Below, piece after piece: positions 40,916 through 48,870 of a stretch of DNA of 64,000 bases. Source of the DNA: CAZCAQ01 sp964496905 (GTDB lineage: Bacteria > Patescibacteriota > WWE3 > UBA101185 > UBA10185); contig CAZCAQ010000006.1 in the NCBI GenBank assembly GCA_964496905.1, positions 3,845 to 67,844 of the forward strand, in the 5' to 3' direction. A program made the position numbers and the translations under genes. Position 1 is the first letter of the stretch. Each line of letters begins with the position of its first letter. The notes under the pieces were generated by a model that had not been told where the DNA came from, searched no databases, and saw nothing but the letters and a program-made list of their open reading frames with translations.

Positions 40916-43795
40916 ATGTACTCACCAGTTGAGCCAGTTACCAACTTTGCCCAACAAGAGCAAAAAACTGCTCAGTTTTGGCGTGAGAACAAAACCTTTG
41001 AAAAATCTGTAGAATCCCGAGCCGCAGACAACTTATACGTTTTTTATGACGGACCTCCGTTTATTTCGGGGCTACCACATTATGGCCACCTTTTAGTCTC
41101 CATAGCTAAAGACGTAATTCCCCGTTTTCAAACCATGAAAGGCAAAAGAGTCGAACGTGTTTGGGGTTGGGATGCGCATGGATTAACAGTAGAGAATAAA
41201 GTTCAAAAGGAACTTGGCATTAAAAATAGGCGTGACATTGAAAATTTTGGCTTAGACAAATTTACACAAGCTTGTTACAAATATACTTCCGAAACTTCCG
41301 CCGAATGGCCTTGGTACATTGAACGTATTGGCCGTTGGGTTGATATGGAGAATTCGTACAAAACAATTGATCAAAATTACATGGAAACAGTTATGTGGGT
41401 CTTTAAGCAAGTTTACGAAAAAGGGCTTATGTACGAAGGTGTACGAACTTCTTTGTATTGTACAACTTGCGGTACACCAGTTAGTAATTTTGAAGTTGCA
41501 ATGGACAACACCTACAAAGACGTCGAAGATCCAGCTGTAACAATAAAGTTTAAAGTCACAACTGCCGGAGAATTTGAAGGCATGTTTTTACTGGCGTGGA
41601 CTACAACACCTTGGACACTTCCTTCTAACCGTGCGCTAGTAGTTGATGCAAATGAAGATTACGTTGTTGCAGAACTAAATGGCGAGAAATACGTTTTAGC
41701 TCAAAAAAGATATGAAGCCGTGTTTTCAGGCGTCGAAGGCGCAAAAGTGCTTTCAACAGTAAAAGGCTCGAAATTAATAGGTTTGCAATATGAGCCACTT
41801 TTCACTTTTTATGCAAGCAATCCAGAAAAAGATTTTAAAGTGTATGAATATGAAGGAATGGTCACAACTGAAGAAGGAACCGGAATTGTACATTCCGCTC
41901 CAGGATTTGGCGCAATAGACACTGAAATGGGTTACAAATATGGTCTTGAAATAATGCTCAAAATTGACGGCGAAGGAAAATTTGTTTCAGGAAATGCGGG
42001 AACAAATCCATACGAAGGACAATATTACAGCAAAGCAAACCCATTAATAATGGCTGACTTGCAGCTGCGCAATTTAGTGTTTAAAGAAGAAACTGTTGTA
42101 CACAGATTTCCATTTCATGACCGCTGTGACACTTTATTAATTCAACGTGCACAAAATTCGTGGTTTGTAGATATTAAAAAAATTAGAGACCAACTTGTTG
42201 CAAACAATGAAAATATAAATTGGATTCCAACGCATATAAAAAATGGCCGTTTTAAGCAAGGAATAGAACAGGCACCAGATTGGTGCATTTCACGAAGCCG
42301 TTTTTGGGCAACGCCAATGCCAGTTTGGAAAGCGGAGGATGGGGAAATTTATGTAGTGGGTTCCATAGCAGAGCTCGAAGAACTTTCTGGCCAAAAAGTT
42401 AAAGATTTACACCGCCCATATATTGACGAAATAACTTTTGAGAAAAACGGCAAAAAGTTTACAAGAATTCCAGAAGTGTTGGATTCATGGTTTGAAGCAG
42501 GCTCAATGCCATACGGCCAATTTCACTACCCGTTTGAGAATAAAGAAAAATTCGAAACTAACTTCCCTGGAGATTATATTGTTGAATATGTTTCGCAAAC
42601 ACGAGCTTGGTTTTATGTAATGCACGTTTTAACAACAATAGTTACTGGCACAAATTCATTTAACAACGCAATTTCAACCGGAACTTTGCTTGGTAATGAT
42701 GGAAGAAAAATGAGCAAAACTTATGGTAATTACGACGATCCTAAAATGGTTATGGAAACAATTGGGGGCGACGCTTTAAGACTTTATTTTATGACCTCCC
42801 CATTAATGGCTGGTGATGGCACTAATTTTGACATTGTTGAAATCAAAAATAAATCTAAAAAAGTATTAAGTCCTTTGTGGAACACTTTGCGCTATTTTGT
42901 AACATATGCAAATAGTAACGATTTTAGTGCAAGCAAAGTTGTACAAAGTGAACATGTTTTGGATGTATGGATAAAAGCGCGTTTGGCCGAGACAGTTAAA
43001 GCAATTGACGAAGGTATAGGTGGATACACAGTCGTTCCAGCAACAAAAGCCGTTGAAGAATTTGTCGACGATTTATCTCGTTGGTACGTAAGACGTTCGA
43101 GAGATCGCATTTCAACGGGAGGTGTACAGGCTCTTAGCACTTTGTACACAGTTTTGTACGACTTTAGCAAAGCCGCCGCGCCAATAATTCCATTTATTAC
43201 TGAAGAAATTTTTCAAGTGTTAAAAAATGCTGATGATAGCGAATCGGTTCATTTGGAAATGTTTCCAGAATACGCAGAACTTTCTGCTGATGACAAAATA
43301 GTACTAGAACAAATGAAAATAGTGCGCGACATTTGTACCGTTGGCAACAGCGTGCGCATGACTACGCAAGTTTCAGTTAAACAACCTTTGCAAACAATTT
43401 ATGTAACAGGTGGCTCAAGTTTTGAAGCAAACAATGACGCCCTTTTGGAGTTGGTTAAAGACGAAATAAATGTTAAAACTGTTGAATTTGTAGCGGAAAT
43501 GCCAAGTAATTTAGAAAAGCTTAGTGAAGTTGCGACAGCCGGAAGTATTAGCGGCGCAATAGACTTAAGCTTGACTGAGGAATTACGATTGGAAGGTGTC
43601 GCTCGCGAACTGGTTCGCGCTATTCAAGACCTACGAAAAGAAAAAGGCTTAAATGTTACCGATAAGGTTGCTGTCACTTTTGAAGAAACTGACGATAATG
43701 TAAAGGCTGTCGAACTTTTTGGTGAGGATATTAAGAAGAAGGTTGGTGCTACAAGTCTAGTAAAGAGCGCTTCGCCCACGAGTATAAATGAATGA
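40916..43795 (+). CDS. ileS: Isoleucyl-tRNA synthetase, type 2 (eukaryote-like)
   Basis: The 959-residue class I synthetase carries the HIGH motif as HYGH (about residues 56-59) and KMSKT (about 600). The editing domain holds TTPWTLPSN. The segment NWIPTHIKNGRFKQGIEQAPDWCISRSRFWATPMPVW, before the KMSKS loop, marks the type 2 (eukaryotic/mupirocin-tolerant) branch. It charges tRNA-Ile with isoleucine. Its last 8 bp overlap the asparagine-synthase-like gene, so the two are coupled. If the genome holds another ileS, this copy could be a resistance gene for a product of the locus. This is speculative. Confidence 0.95.
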   Translation: MYSPVEPVTNFAQQEQKTAQFWRENKTFEKSVESRAADNLYVFYDGPPFISGLPHYGHLLVSIAKDVIPRFQTMKGKRVERVWGWDAHGLTVENKVQKELGIKNRRDIENFGLDKFTQACYKYTSETSAEWPWYIERIGRWVDMENSYKTIDQNYMETVMWVFKQVYEKGLMYEGVRTSLYCTTCGTPVSNFEVAMDNTYKDVEDPAVTIKFKVTTAGEFEGMFLLAWTTTPWTLPSNRALVVDANEDYVVAELNGEKYVLAQKRYEAVFSGVEGAKVLSTVKGSKLIGLQYEPLFTFYASNPEKDFKVYEYEGMVTTEEGTGIVHSAPGFGAIDTEMGYKYGLEIMLKIDGEGKFVSGNAGTNPYEGQYYSKANPLIMADLQLRNLVFKEETVVHRFPFHDRCDTLLIQRAQNSWFVDIKKIRDQLVANNENINWIPTHIKNGRFKQGIEQAPDWCISRSRFWATPMPVWKAEDGEIYVVGSIAELEELSGQKVKDLHRPYIDEITFEKNGKKFTRIPEVLDSWFEAGSMPYGQFHYPFENKEKFETNFPGDYIVEYVSQTRAWFYVMHVLTTIVTGTNSFNNAISTGTLLGNDGRKMSKTYGNYDDPKMVMETIGGDALRLYFMTSPLMAGDGTNFDIVEIKNKSKKVLSPLWNTLRYFVTYANSNDFSASKVVQSEHVLDVWIKARLAETVKAIDEGIGGYTVVPATKAVEEFVDDLSRWYVRRSRDRISTGGVQALSTLYTVLYDFSKAAAPIIPFITEEIFQVLKNADDSESVHLEMFPEYAELSADDKIVLEQMKIVRDICTVGNSVRMTTQVSVKQPLQTIYVTGGSSFEANNDALLELVKDEINVKTVEFVAEMPSNLEKLSEVATAGSISGAIDLSLTEELRLEGVARELVRAIQDLRKEKGLNVTDKVAVTFEETDDNVKAVELFGEDIKKKVGATSLVKSASPTSINE

Positions 43796-45212
43796 AGTAC
43801 AACCGTTTAAGACTAGCGTTGAAGACTACAACTTCTGGTTAAACAACCCCACTTTCGAACTTTTTTGTGATCTCACAACACCAATATATACTCAAGATAC
43901 AAGTATTGAAGAGTCCGCAAATTATCACACACTCACCAATAAGGCCTTTGCAATCCGTGCAAAAAAGTATGTGGCATTAAACACGTGCATAGATCAGACA
44001 GCCAACAAAATTACGTTTGAATACAAATACAATCGCGAGATTGCCTTCCATACAGAAATAACAGAAAACACACTCGTCCTGTTTCCTGATCAAACTAGTT
44101 GTTTTCCAATGTGGTGCGCGTATAAAAATGGGCACCTTGCAATTGCTCAAACTTATGGAGATTTACTAAGGCTGTGCAAAAAAAACAAGCTTAAAATCAC
44201 CCCAAAATATAAAACAGACATAGAACTAGAACTGCTATTGCAGCATAACGAAGTAACGTATAAAGAAGTTTTTAAGTTACTTCCGGACTTTTGGTTAGAA
44301 TGCACTGCAAAAAGCATAACCAGATTCAAACTTCCACTTAGTACAACAGATTTGGTTGAAACTACTTCCATGAAAGATGCATTAAACCTACTTCACGATG
44401 GTTTTAGCGAAATTGAGCACTTTTTTCCTCCGGCAACAAAGCAAGTCGGAACTGCATTTAGTGGAGGACGTGATAGTGCCATAATTACTGGCTTGTCTAG
44501 AGCTTATTTTAATCACAAACCACTTCGCACATACACGCAACTAACTAACCCCAAGGATCAACTGCTTAGCATTCAGTTACTATGCCAAAACGATTCAGAG
44601 ATAATTAACAAATATATTGATATGACACCTAGTGGTTTGGCAATTGTGGATCCATGGGATCCATATTTAAACCCTTACAATAAGGCTAACTTTGACTTAG
44701 CACAGCTGATTGCGCTGGAGACCAATGTTTACTTTAACGGATACGGCGGAAATGAACTTTTTGGTACCACTCCGCATGACATAGATAATGGCACTCCAGA
44801 AACGCATGTTGATTCTGTTGAAAAACCATACATGCATACCAGTATTATTGAAGCCCATCAGGCCACTTCACCGTTTTATTTGCGACATGGCGTGGTTCCA
44901 TTTTCCCCCTACTGTATGAGAAACTACTATTTTAAATTACTTCTAGTAGCTGAGGAGCTTAAGCAAAATAACAATTTATACTCAGCGGCACTTAAAAGCT
45001 TGGGCCTATTTGAGGCCTGCGGCAATAAAGCGCATACACACTCATTAAGCATGTTTTTTCTTGGAGAATACAAAAAAGTAGCGAGAGAATTCGATAATGT
45101 TGGTTCTTTGGCTGATTATAAGCACAGAAAGCACGAAATTCTTATATCTCATAGGAAATTGTTGCACAATTTGAGTTTGTACCATTATAATGCCGAAGAT
45201 GAAGAAAGTTGA
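43788..45212 (+). CDS. Asparagine-synthase-like ATP-dependent amide-forming enzyme
   Basis: The 474-residue protein has the C-terminal ATP-pyrophosphatase domain of asparagine synthetase: PP-loop SGGRDSA at about residues 225-231 and GYGGNELFG at about 318-326 (asparagine synthetase usually has GxGxDELFxGY). The N-terminal 170 residues sit where the glutaminase lies but lack an N-terminal Cys2, so glutamine hydrolysis is not expected. Such Asn-synthase-like proteins with a defunct glutaminase include lasso-peptide cyclases, which adenylate an Asp/Glu side chain to make a macrolactam. The context supports a peptide substrate: it overlaps ileS by 8 bp and a 43-residue ORF by 14 bp, followed by an HPr-kinase-like gene. 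Confidence 0.8.
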   Translation: MNEVQPFKTSVEDYNFWLNNPTFELFCDLTTPIYTQDTSIEESANYHTLTNKAFAIRAKKYVALNTCIDQTANKITFEYKYNREIAFHTEITENTLVLFPDQTSCFPMWCAYKNGHLAIAQTYGDLLRLCKKNKLKITPKYKTDIELELLLQHNEVTYKEVFKLLPDFWLECTAKSITRFKLPLSTTDLVETTSMKDALNLLHDGFSEIEHFFPPATKQVGTAFSGGRDSAIITGLSRAYFNHKPLRTYTQLTNPKDQLLSIQLLCQNDSEIINKYIDMTPSGLAIVDPWDPYLNPYNKANFDLAQLIALETNVYFNGYGGNELFGTTPHDIDNGTPETHVDSVEKPYMHTSIIEAHQATSPFYLRHGVVPFSPYCMRNYYFKLLLVAEELKQNNNLYSAALKSLGLFEACGNKAHTHSLSMFFLGEYKKVAREFDNVGSLADYKHRKHEILISHRKLLHNLSLYHYNAEDEES

Positions 45213-45330
45213 AGTAAAAACTCAATCAGTCATAGTGGCAGAAAAGGCTCTTATAGAGCTGATTATCAAAAGGGTTAGTGTTCTAGCCAAGTCCTCAGGT
45301 TATGGTGACCAAGGCTTTAGAACAGATTAA
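45199..45330 (+). CDS. 43-residue ORF, candidate modified-peptide precursor
   Basis: The ATG at 45199 overlaps the end of the asparagine-synthase-like gene by 14 bp, and the stop lies 3 bp before the HPr-kinase-like gene. The peptide is MKKVEVKTQSVIVAEKALIE, then a Leu/Ile/Lys/Val stretch, and ends AKSSGYGDQGFRTD. This is leader-like (basic, amphipathic) plus a short Gly/Ser/Asp/Thr-rich tail that could be a core with acidic acceptor residues. Classical lasso cores need Gly1 and an acid at 7-9. Here a Gly-started core would have Asp at 4 or 10, so the fit is poor. It may be a different RiPP or a chance ORF. No homology is claimed. Confidence 0.5.
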   Translation: MKKVEVKTQSVIVAEKALIELIIKRVSVLAKSSGYGDQGFRTD

Positions 45331-45333
45331 TTC

Positions 45334-45849
45334 TTGATAAAAACTTTGCCAGCAGCGTACCTTATAGGTAGCCTCAGGTTTAAAGCGTTAGTTTATCAAT
45401 TACGGGGGCGGACTATATTCCATGGTGTAGCTTTAGAGGACCCAAGTGGGTTAGGTGTTCTAATATTTGGCTCTCCAAAAAGTGGCAAAACCACAATTGC
45501 ACTTGAGCTGATTCGGCAACAAGGTTACAAACTAATTTCGGACGATCTAATTTTTATATCAAACAATGTAAACGGACTGTACGTACATCCCATCAATAAC
45601 AAACATTTATTAGTGAGAAACAAAAAAAATATTATGCGCGTGAGGCAAGAGTGCAACCTTGTAAGCTCCAGTTGTGTAAAGGTGCACAGAGTGTACACAC
45701 TAGATAGTTACGTAGATTACACAGAATATTTAACTGGAAAAGTCTATAACCTGCATCGAATTCCCAATAATTTTAGAAAATACTGGATCAAAATGCATAT
45801 TAAGATTGTTACGAAGCTGGTGGAAATAGAGCCTGAAAATATCCAGTGA
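45334..45849 (+). CDS. HPr-kinase-like P-loop protein
   Basis: The 171-residue protein has a Walker A motif GSPKSGKTT (about residues 46-54) preceded by HGVALEDPSGLGVLIF and followed by YKLISDDLIFI, the layout of the HPr kinase/phosphorylase catalytic domain (Walker A, then the acidic DD pair). The N-terminal HPr-binding domain is absent. HPr-kinase-like proteins of this minimal kind occur in lasso and other RiPP clusters, where some phosphorylate the precursor. No PTS HPr is visible here. The TTG start lies 3 bp after the 43-residue ORF. Its last 41 bp overlap the opposing aldolase-like gene. Confidence 0.75.
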   Translation: MIKTLPAAYLIGSLRFKALVYQLRGRTIFHGVALEDPSGLGVLIFGSPKSGKTTIALELIRQQGYKLISDDLIFISNNVNGLYVHPINNKHLLVRNKKNIMRVRQECNLVSSSCVKVHRVYTLDSYVDYTEYLTGKVYNLHRIPNNFRKYWIKMHIKIVTKLVEIEPENIQ

Positions 45850-47104
45850 ATAAACTTTGCAATAGAGTCATATTGAAATTGCTTTCCCAAATCTCCTTTT
45901 TAAACTTACCCCACGCCTTTTTGCGCAACCTATAATTGCACTGAGCTATCGTCCATGTTGGCTCACATTCAGCAGAAAGTTCGCTCATAATCCAGTGCTC
46001 TATTTGCTTTTTTAAGTCAGCATTAAAACTTGGATCATCAAAAATCGCATTTTGAATTCCTGTCGCTAGGTGAACTTCAATAATTTCGTGTTCAGGCAGT
46101 TTGCGCAAGAACTCAATAGGTTGTGTAGAAGCACCGTGTTGAACAACTCCGCCAATTTTGTATGCCTCACGGCAATATCTAGAAGCATCCAACATTAAAC
46201 CCAAGTCACATTCAGCTTCAGTTAGTTTTCCGTCAACGCCAACATTTCCACCATGGCTTGTTCCATTTTGAATTGCAACTTTGCTAAGTCCATAAGCTTG
46301 CAACCCCCATCCATCATAAAATCCCTTTAAAAAGACCGCTAAATCTTCGTGTGTAGAGTTTTTTCCACCAATATGTCCTATTTCACCACCAATCGAAATA
46401 TCAATTCCTTCGGGCTGTTTAGTTCTAACATAAGTGGCTAGTTCTAAAGTGCCTCTAATGTTTTCTTTTTGTTGCTCGGCGACTGTTGACAAACTTAAAT
46501 CAACCAAAGTTGAGCAATCAATATCAATGTTAAAAATGCCGTGTAAAAAAGCATCGTCGATTAATTTTTTAATTGAATCAAACTCGCCATCTTTTGCCAC
46601 TCCGGGGCTTTTTGCTTGTGGTTGAAAATGATCTCCTTGAATAAAAACTGGCCCTGTCCATCCTGCAGCCAAAGCGCCCGCCAAAATACACGTGGAAAAT
46701 TCTTCAGGAGATTGCGCAGTATATTTCATTTCAGTTCGAGCAAGTTCAAAAATAAAAAACTTTGTGTTCGTTTTTAGGGCTGTTTCAAAAATTAGCTTAG
46801 ACAAATCAAACGTTAAGCCACGAATGTTAAATGCTGGAATTGTAAAATCGGAGGCTAACTTGCTTTCGCCACGAGCTTTGTATAAATCTAAAATTGAAGC
46901 AGGAAAAATGCCTTTTTGAAATGCAAATTCCCACAGAACATACCGCGTGGACTTTTTAATTTCAATTTCTGGAGAAAAAACGTGTTCCCAAACTAATGCT
47001 TTTACTTGATCGTAGTTGGGCTGCTGCTTTAAAGTGAGGCTAACGCCGTCTTCGCCGACTTGGGCGTATTGTTCAATTAACGATAGAATTTTGCTAGGCA
47101 GCAT
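45809..47104 (-). CDS. Class II fructose-bisphosphate-aldolase-like protein
   Basis: The 431-residue TIM-barrel protein has class II aldolase-type segments: VFIQGDHFQPQ (Asp and His near the active site), FNIDIDCSTL, GGEIGHIGGKNSTHED (the usual GG-x-E-x-G) and the phosphate-loop-like IQNGTSHGGNVGVDG. Tagatose/fructose-bisphosphate aldolases split ketose bisphosphates. This one is longer than the usual 285-345 residues, with an extra N-terminal helical part, so its substrate may differ. The start is ATG 47104, with TACAAT (47111-47116, minus) exactly 6 nt upstream. A longer frame to 47620 would overlap the opposing DUF192 gene. Confidence 0.75.
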   Translation of the reverse strand: MLPSKILSLIEQYAQVGEDGVSLTLKQQPNYDQVKALVWEHVFSPEIEIKKSTRYVLWEFAFQKGIFPASILDLYKARGESKLASDFTIPAFNIRGLTFDLSKLIFETALKTNTKFFIFELARTEMKYTAQSPEEFSTCILAGALAAGWTGPVFIQGDHFQPQAKSPGVAKDGEFDSIKKLIDDAFLHGIFNIDIDCSTLVDLSLSTVAEQQKENIRGTLELATYVRTKQPEGIDISIGGEIGHIGGKNSTHEDLAVFLKGFYDGWGLQAYGLSKVAIQNGTSHGGNVGVDGKLTEAECDLGLMLDASRYCREAYKIGGVVQHGASTQPIEFLRKLPEHEIIEVHLATGIQNAIFDDPSFNADLKKQIEHWIMSELSAECEPTWTIAQCNYRLRKKAWGKFKKEIWESNFNMTLLQSLFTGYFQALFPPAS

Positions 47105-47110
47105 GAAACA

Positions 47111-47116
47111 ATTGTA
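47111..47116 (-). promoter_or_regulatory. -10 box of leaderless aldolase-like gene
   Basis: TACAAT on the minus strand lies exactly 6 nt before ATG 47104. The divergent DUF192 gene starts only 16 bp away. Confidence 0.5.
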
Positions 47117-47120
47117 TCGT

Positions 47121-47606
47121 ATGAAATCGCCTAATCCCATGCTTTTTTTAATTTTTTGTTGTGTAGGCCTGTTGGTGCTTTTTGTGTGGTTTTTTGGAAA
47201 AAGTGCAAAAAAGCCCGAAAACTTGGGAAATATTGAATTTGTCGAAATTGGGGGAAACCAAGTAAAAGTAGAGGTCGCAAGAACCCCAGCCCAAAGAGCA
47301 AAAGGACTTATGTTTAGGACAAATTTAGCTGAAAATGCGGGAATGCTGTTTATTTTTGAAAACGAAGCTAAACACGGTTTTTGGATGGCTAACACCAAGA
47401 TCCCTTTGGATATTATTTGGATTGATTCTACCGGGAAAATTGTTGATATAAGCAAAAACACTCCGCCGTGCACTGAAACTGGAAATATGCAGGCGATGTG
47501 CAAAACGTATAAGCCTAGGGTGCGCGCATTGTATGTGCTTGAGGTAAATGGCGGGTGGACTGAGGGGAATGGGGCTAAGATAGGTGACAAAGTAATCTTT
47601 TTATAG
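47121..47606 (+). CDS. DUF192 family protein, membrane-anchored
   Basis: The 161-residue protein has one N-terminal membrane helix (MLFLIFCCVGLLVLFVWFFG). The domain shows the DUF192 pattern: VEVARTPAQRAKGLMFR, then GMLFIFENEAKHGFWMANTKIPLDIIWID, then YVLEVNGGW, all in canonical order. The family function is unknown. I use ATG 47121, 16 bp from the divergent aldolase-like start. Frames running further upstream would read through that gene. No convincing -10 box or ribosome binding site is visible, so the start is uncertain. Confidence 0.85.
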   Translation: MKSPNPMLFLIFCCVGLLVLFVWFFGKSAKKPENLGNIEFVEIGGNQVKVEVARTPAQRAKGLMFRTNLAENAGMLFIFENEAKHGFWMANTKIPLDIIWIDSTGKIVDISKNTPPCTETGNMQAMCKTYKPRVRALYVLEVNGGWTEGNGAKIGDKVIFL

Positions 47607-47646
47607 TAAGTTTCAAACACTAAATGTTGGTCAAAGGAGCATATCC

Positions 47647-47832
47647 GTGGCTAAGAAGATACACAAGAAAGTTCGGAATGACGCGCACAAGGCAAGAATT
47701 GCCGATCTCAGATGCAAGATTTGCGCACGCAATAAAGTGCAGTCTGTCGTGCGCGTAGTAGAAATCGAAGGAAGTGTCGTGCCAGAATGTCCGATTCACG
47801 GCGTTCTTGCCCAGGGTGAATATGGTACTTGA
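47647..47832 (+). CDS. Small basic protein with CxxC...CxxH
   Basis: The 61-residue protein is GTG-started with AAGGAG at 47634-47639, 7 nt upstream. The N-terminal half is strongly basic (KKIHKKVRNDAHKARIADLRCK). The cysteines form CKIC...CPIH, a plausible short zinc site, although the spacing of about 24 residues between pairs is long. It could be a ribosome- or nucleic-acid-associated protein, judging only from charge. A strong intrinsic terminator follows at 47865. It is richer in G and C than its leaderless neighbours. I do not recognise the family. Confidence 0.7.
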   Translation: MAKKIHKKVRNDAHKARIADLRCKICARNKVQSVVRVVEIEGSVVPECPIHGVLAQGEYGT

Positions 47833-47864
47833 ATTTATAACAAGTCAAAGTAAACTCTAAAACG

Positions 47865-47900
47865 AAAACGCTCATTCAAGCAATTGAACGGGCGTTTTTC
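47865..47900 (+). terminator. Strong intrinsic terminator after gene 47647
   Basis: Arms 47865-47879 and 47884-47898 form a 15-bp stem with one mismatch and one G-U, closed by a GCAA loop and running into TTTTT. Confidence 0.9.
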
Positions 47901-47928
47901 CTTTTCCCCTTAAACTTCTCTCTTTCAC

Positions 47929-47937
47929 TGCTATAAT
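47929..47937 (+). promoter_or_regulatory. Extended -10 promoter of the gnd-pgi operon
   Basis: TGCTATAAT ends exactly 6 nt before ATG 47944. TTAAAC at 47910-47915 could be a -35 with a 16-bp spacer. Confidence 0.6.
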
Positions 47938-47943
47938 AAATTC

Positions 47944-48870
47944 ATGGAAAATCTGCCCAAGAAACAAATAGGACTAATAGGTTTGGGCCGAATGGGCGCA
48001 GCTTTAGCTCAAAACCTCATTTCTAACTCTTGGGAAGTTGCTGGCCTCGATAAAGATCCTCAAAAAACAAAGGAACTTGAGCCAAAAGGCGTTAAGGCAT
48101 TTTATTCAACTGCCGAACTTGTAAAATATTTGGATAAACCGCGTGTTTTGTGGTTAATGGTAAACGCAGGAGAGCCAGTGCAGGAGGTTATGTTTGGTAA
48201 GGACGGCCTTATTAACCACTTAGATCCCGGAGACATAGTAATTGACGGTGGAAATTCATATTTTGAAGATTCAATTGCAGCTTCCTACGTTTTTAACGAA
48301 AAAAATATTAGCTTTTTAGATGTTGGCGTTGCAAACGGCCCAGAAGGCGCTCAATTTGGCGCATGTTTAATGATTGGCGGACAAAGACCTGTGTATAGCC
48401 ATTTAGAAGAACTCTTTAAAACTTTAAGTGTTGAAAATGGTTACCGATACGTAGGCAACACGGGATCGGGACATTTTGTAAAAATGGTACACAATGCGGT
48501 TGAATACGGATTTGTTCAAGCAATTGCCGAAGGTTTTGATGTACTTAAAAATAACGGAAGATTCGAATTTAATCTTAAACAAATTGCAGAACTTTATAAT
48601 AGCGGCTCTTTGCTTGAATCAAAACTTATGGATTGCACCGCAAAGGCGTTTGACGAATTTGGAGACGGTCTGGGCGAAATTAAGGGCATAGCTGCTCAAT
48701 CTGGAGAAGGAAAATGGACGAGTAATTTTGCACGGACCCTGGGAATGGCACTTCCCGCAATTGAGGCTTCAATAAATGCACGAGAAAAAAGTGCCGAAAA
48801 GCCCAATTTTCAAGCAAAAATAGTTATGGCAATTAGAAACGTGTTTGGAGGACATCCACTTAACCCATGA
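47944..48870 (+). CDS. gnd: 6-phosphogluconate dehydrogenase (decarboxylating), short form
   Basis: The 308-residue protein has the NAD(P)-binding motif GLIGLGRMGAALAQNL and the 6PGDH active-site segment GNTGSGHFVKMVHNAVEYG, which carries the catalytic Lys and Asn. GDGLGEIKGIAAQSGEGKW matches the substrate-binding C-terminal part. At about 300 residues it belongs to the short GntZ/YqeC-like type rather than the 470-residue form. It converts 6-phosphogluconate to ribulose-5-phosphate. It is the first gene of an operon with pgi, whose start overlaps its stop by 4 bp (ATGA). Confidence 0.93.
   Translation: MENLPKKQIGLIGLGRMGAALAQNLISNSWEVAGLDKDPQKTKELEPKGVKAFYSTAELVKYLDKPRVLWLMVNAGEPVQEVMFGKDGLINHLDPGDIVIDGGNSYFEDSIAASYVFNEKNISFLDVGVANGPEGAQFGACLMIGGQRPVYSHLEELFKTLSVENGYRYVGNTGSGHFVKMVHNAVEYGFVQAIAEGFDVLKNNGRFEFNLKQIAELYNSGSLLESKLMDCTAKAFDEFGDGLGEIKGIAAQSGEGKWTSNFARTLGMALPAIEASINAREKSAEKPNFQAKIVMAIRNVFGGHPLNP

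Noticed and set aside
40916..43795. TGA recoding (genetic code 25)
   Set aside because: TGA ends several genes cleanly, including ileS, and no in-frame TGA is needed to extend a conserved protein.
45199..45330. Classical lasso-peptide precursor
   Set aside because: No core with Gly/Cys/Ser1 and an acid at positions 7-9, and no B1/B2 proteins. A broader RiPP-type hypothesis is kept.
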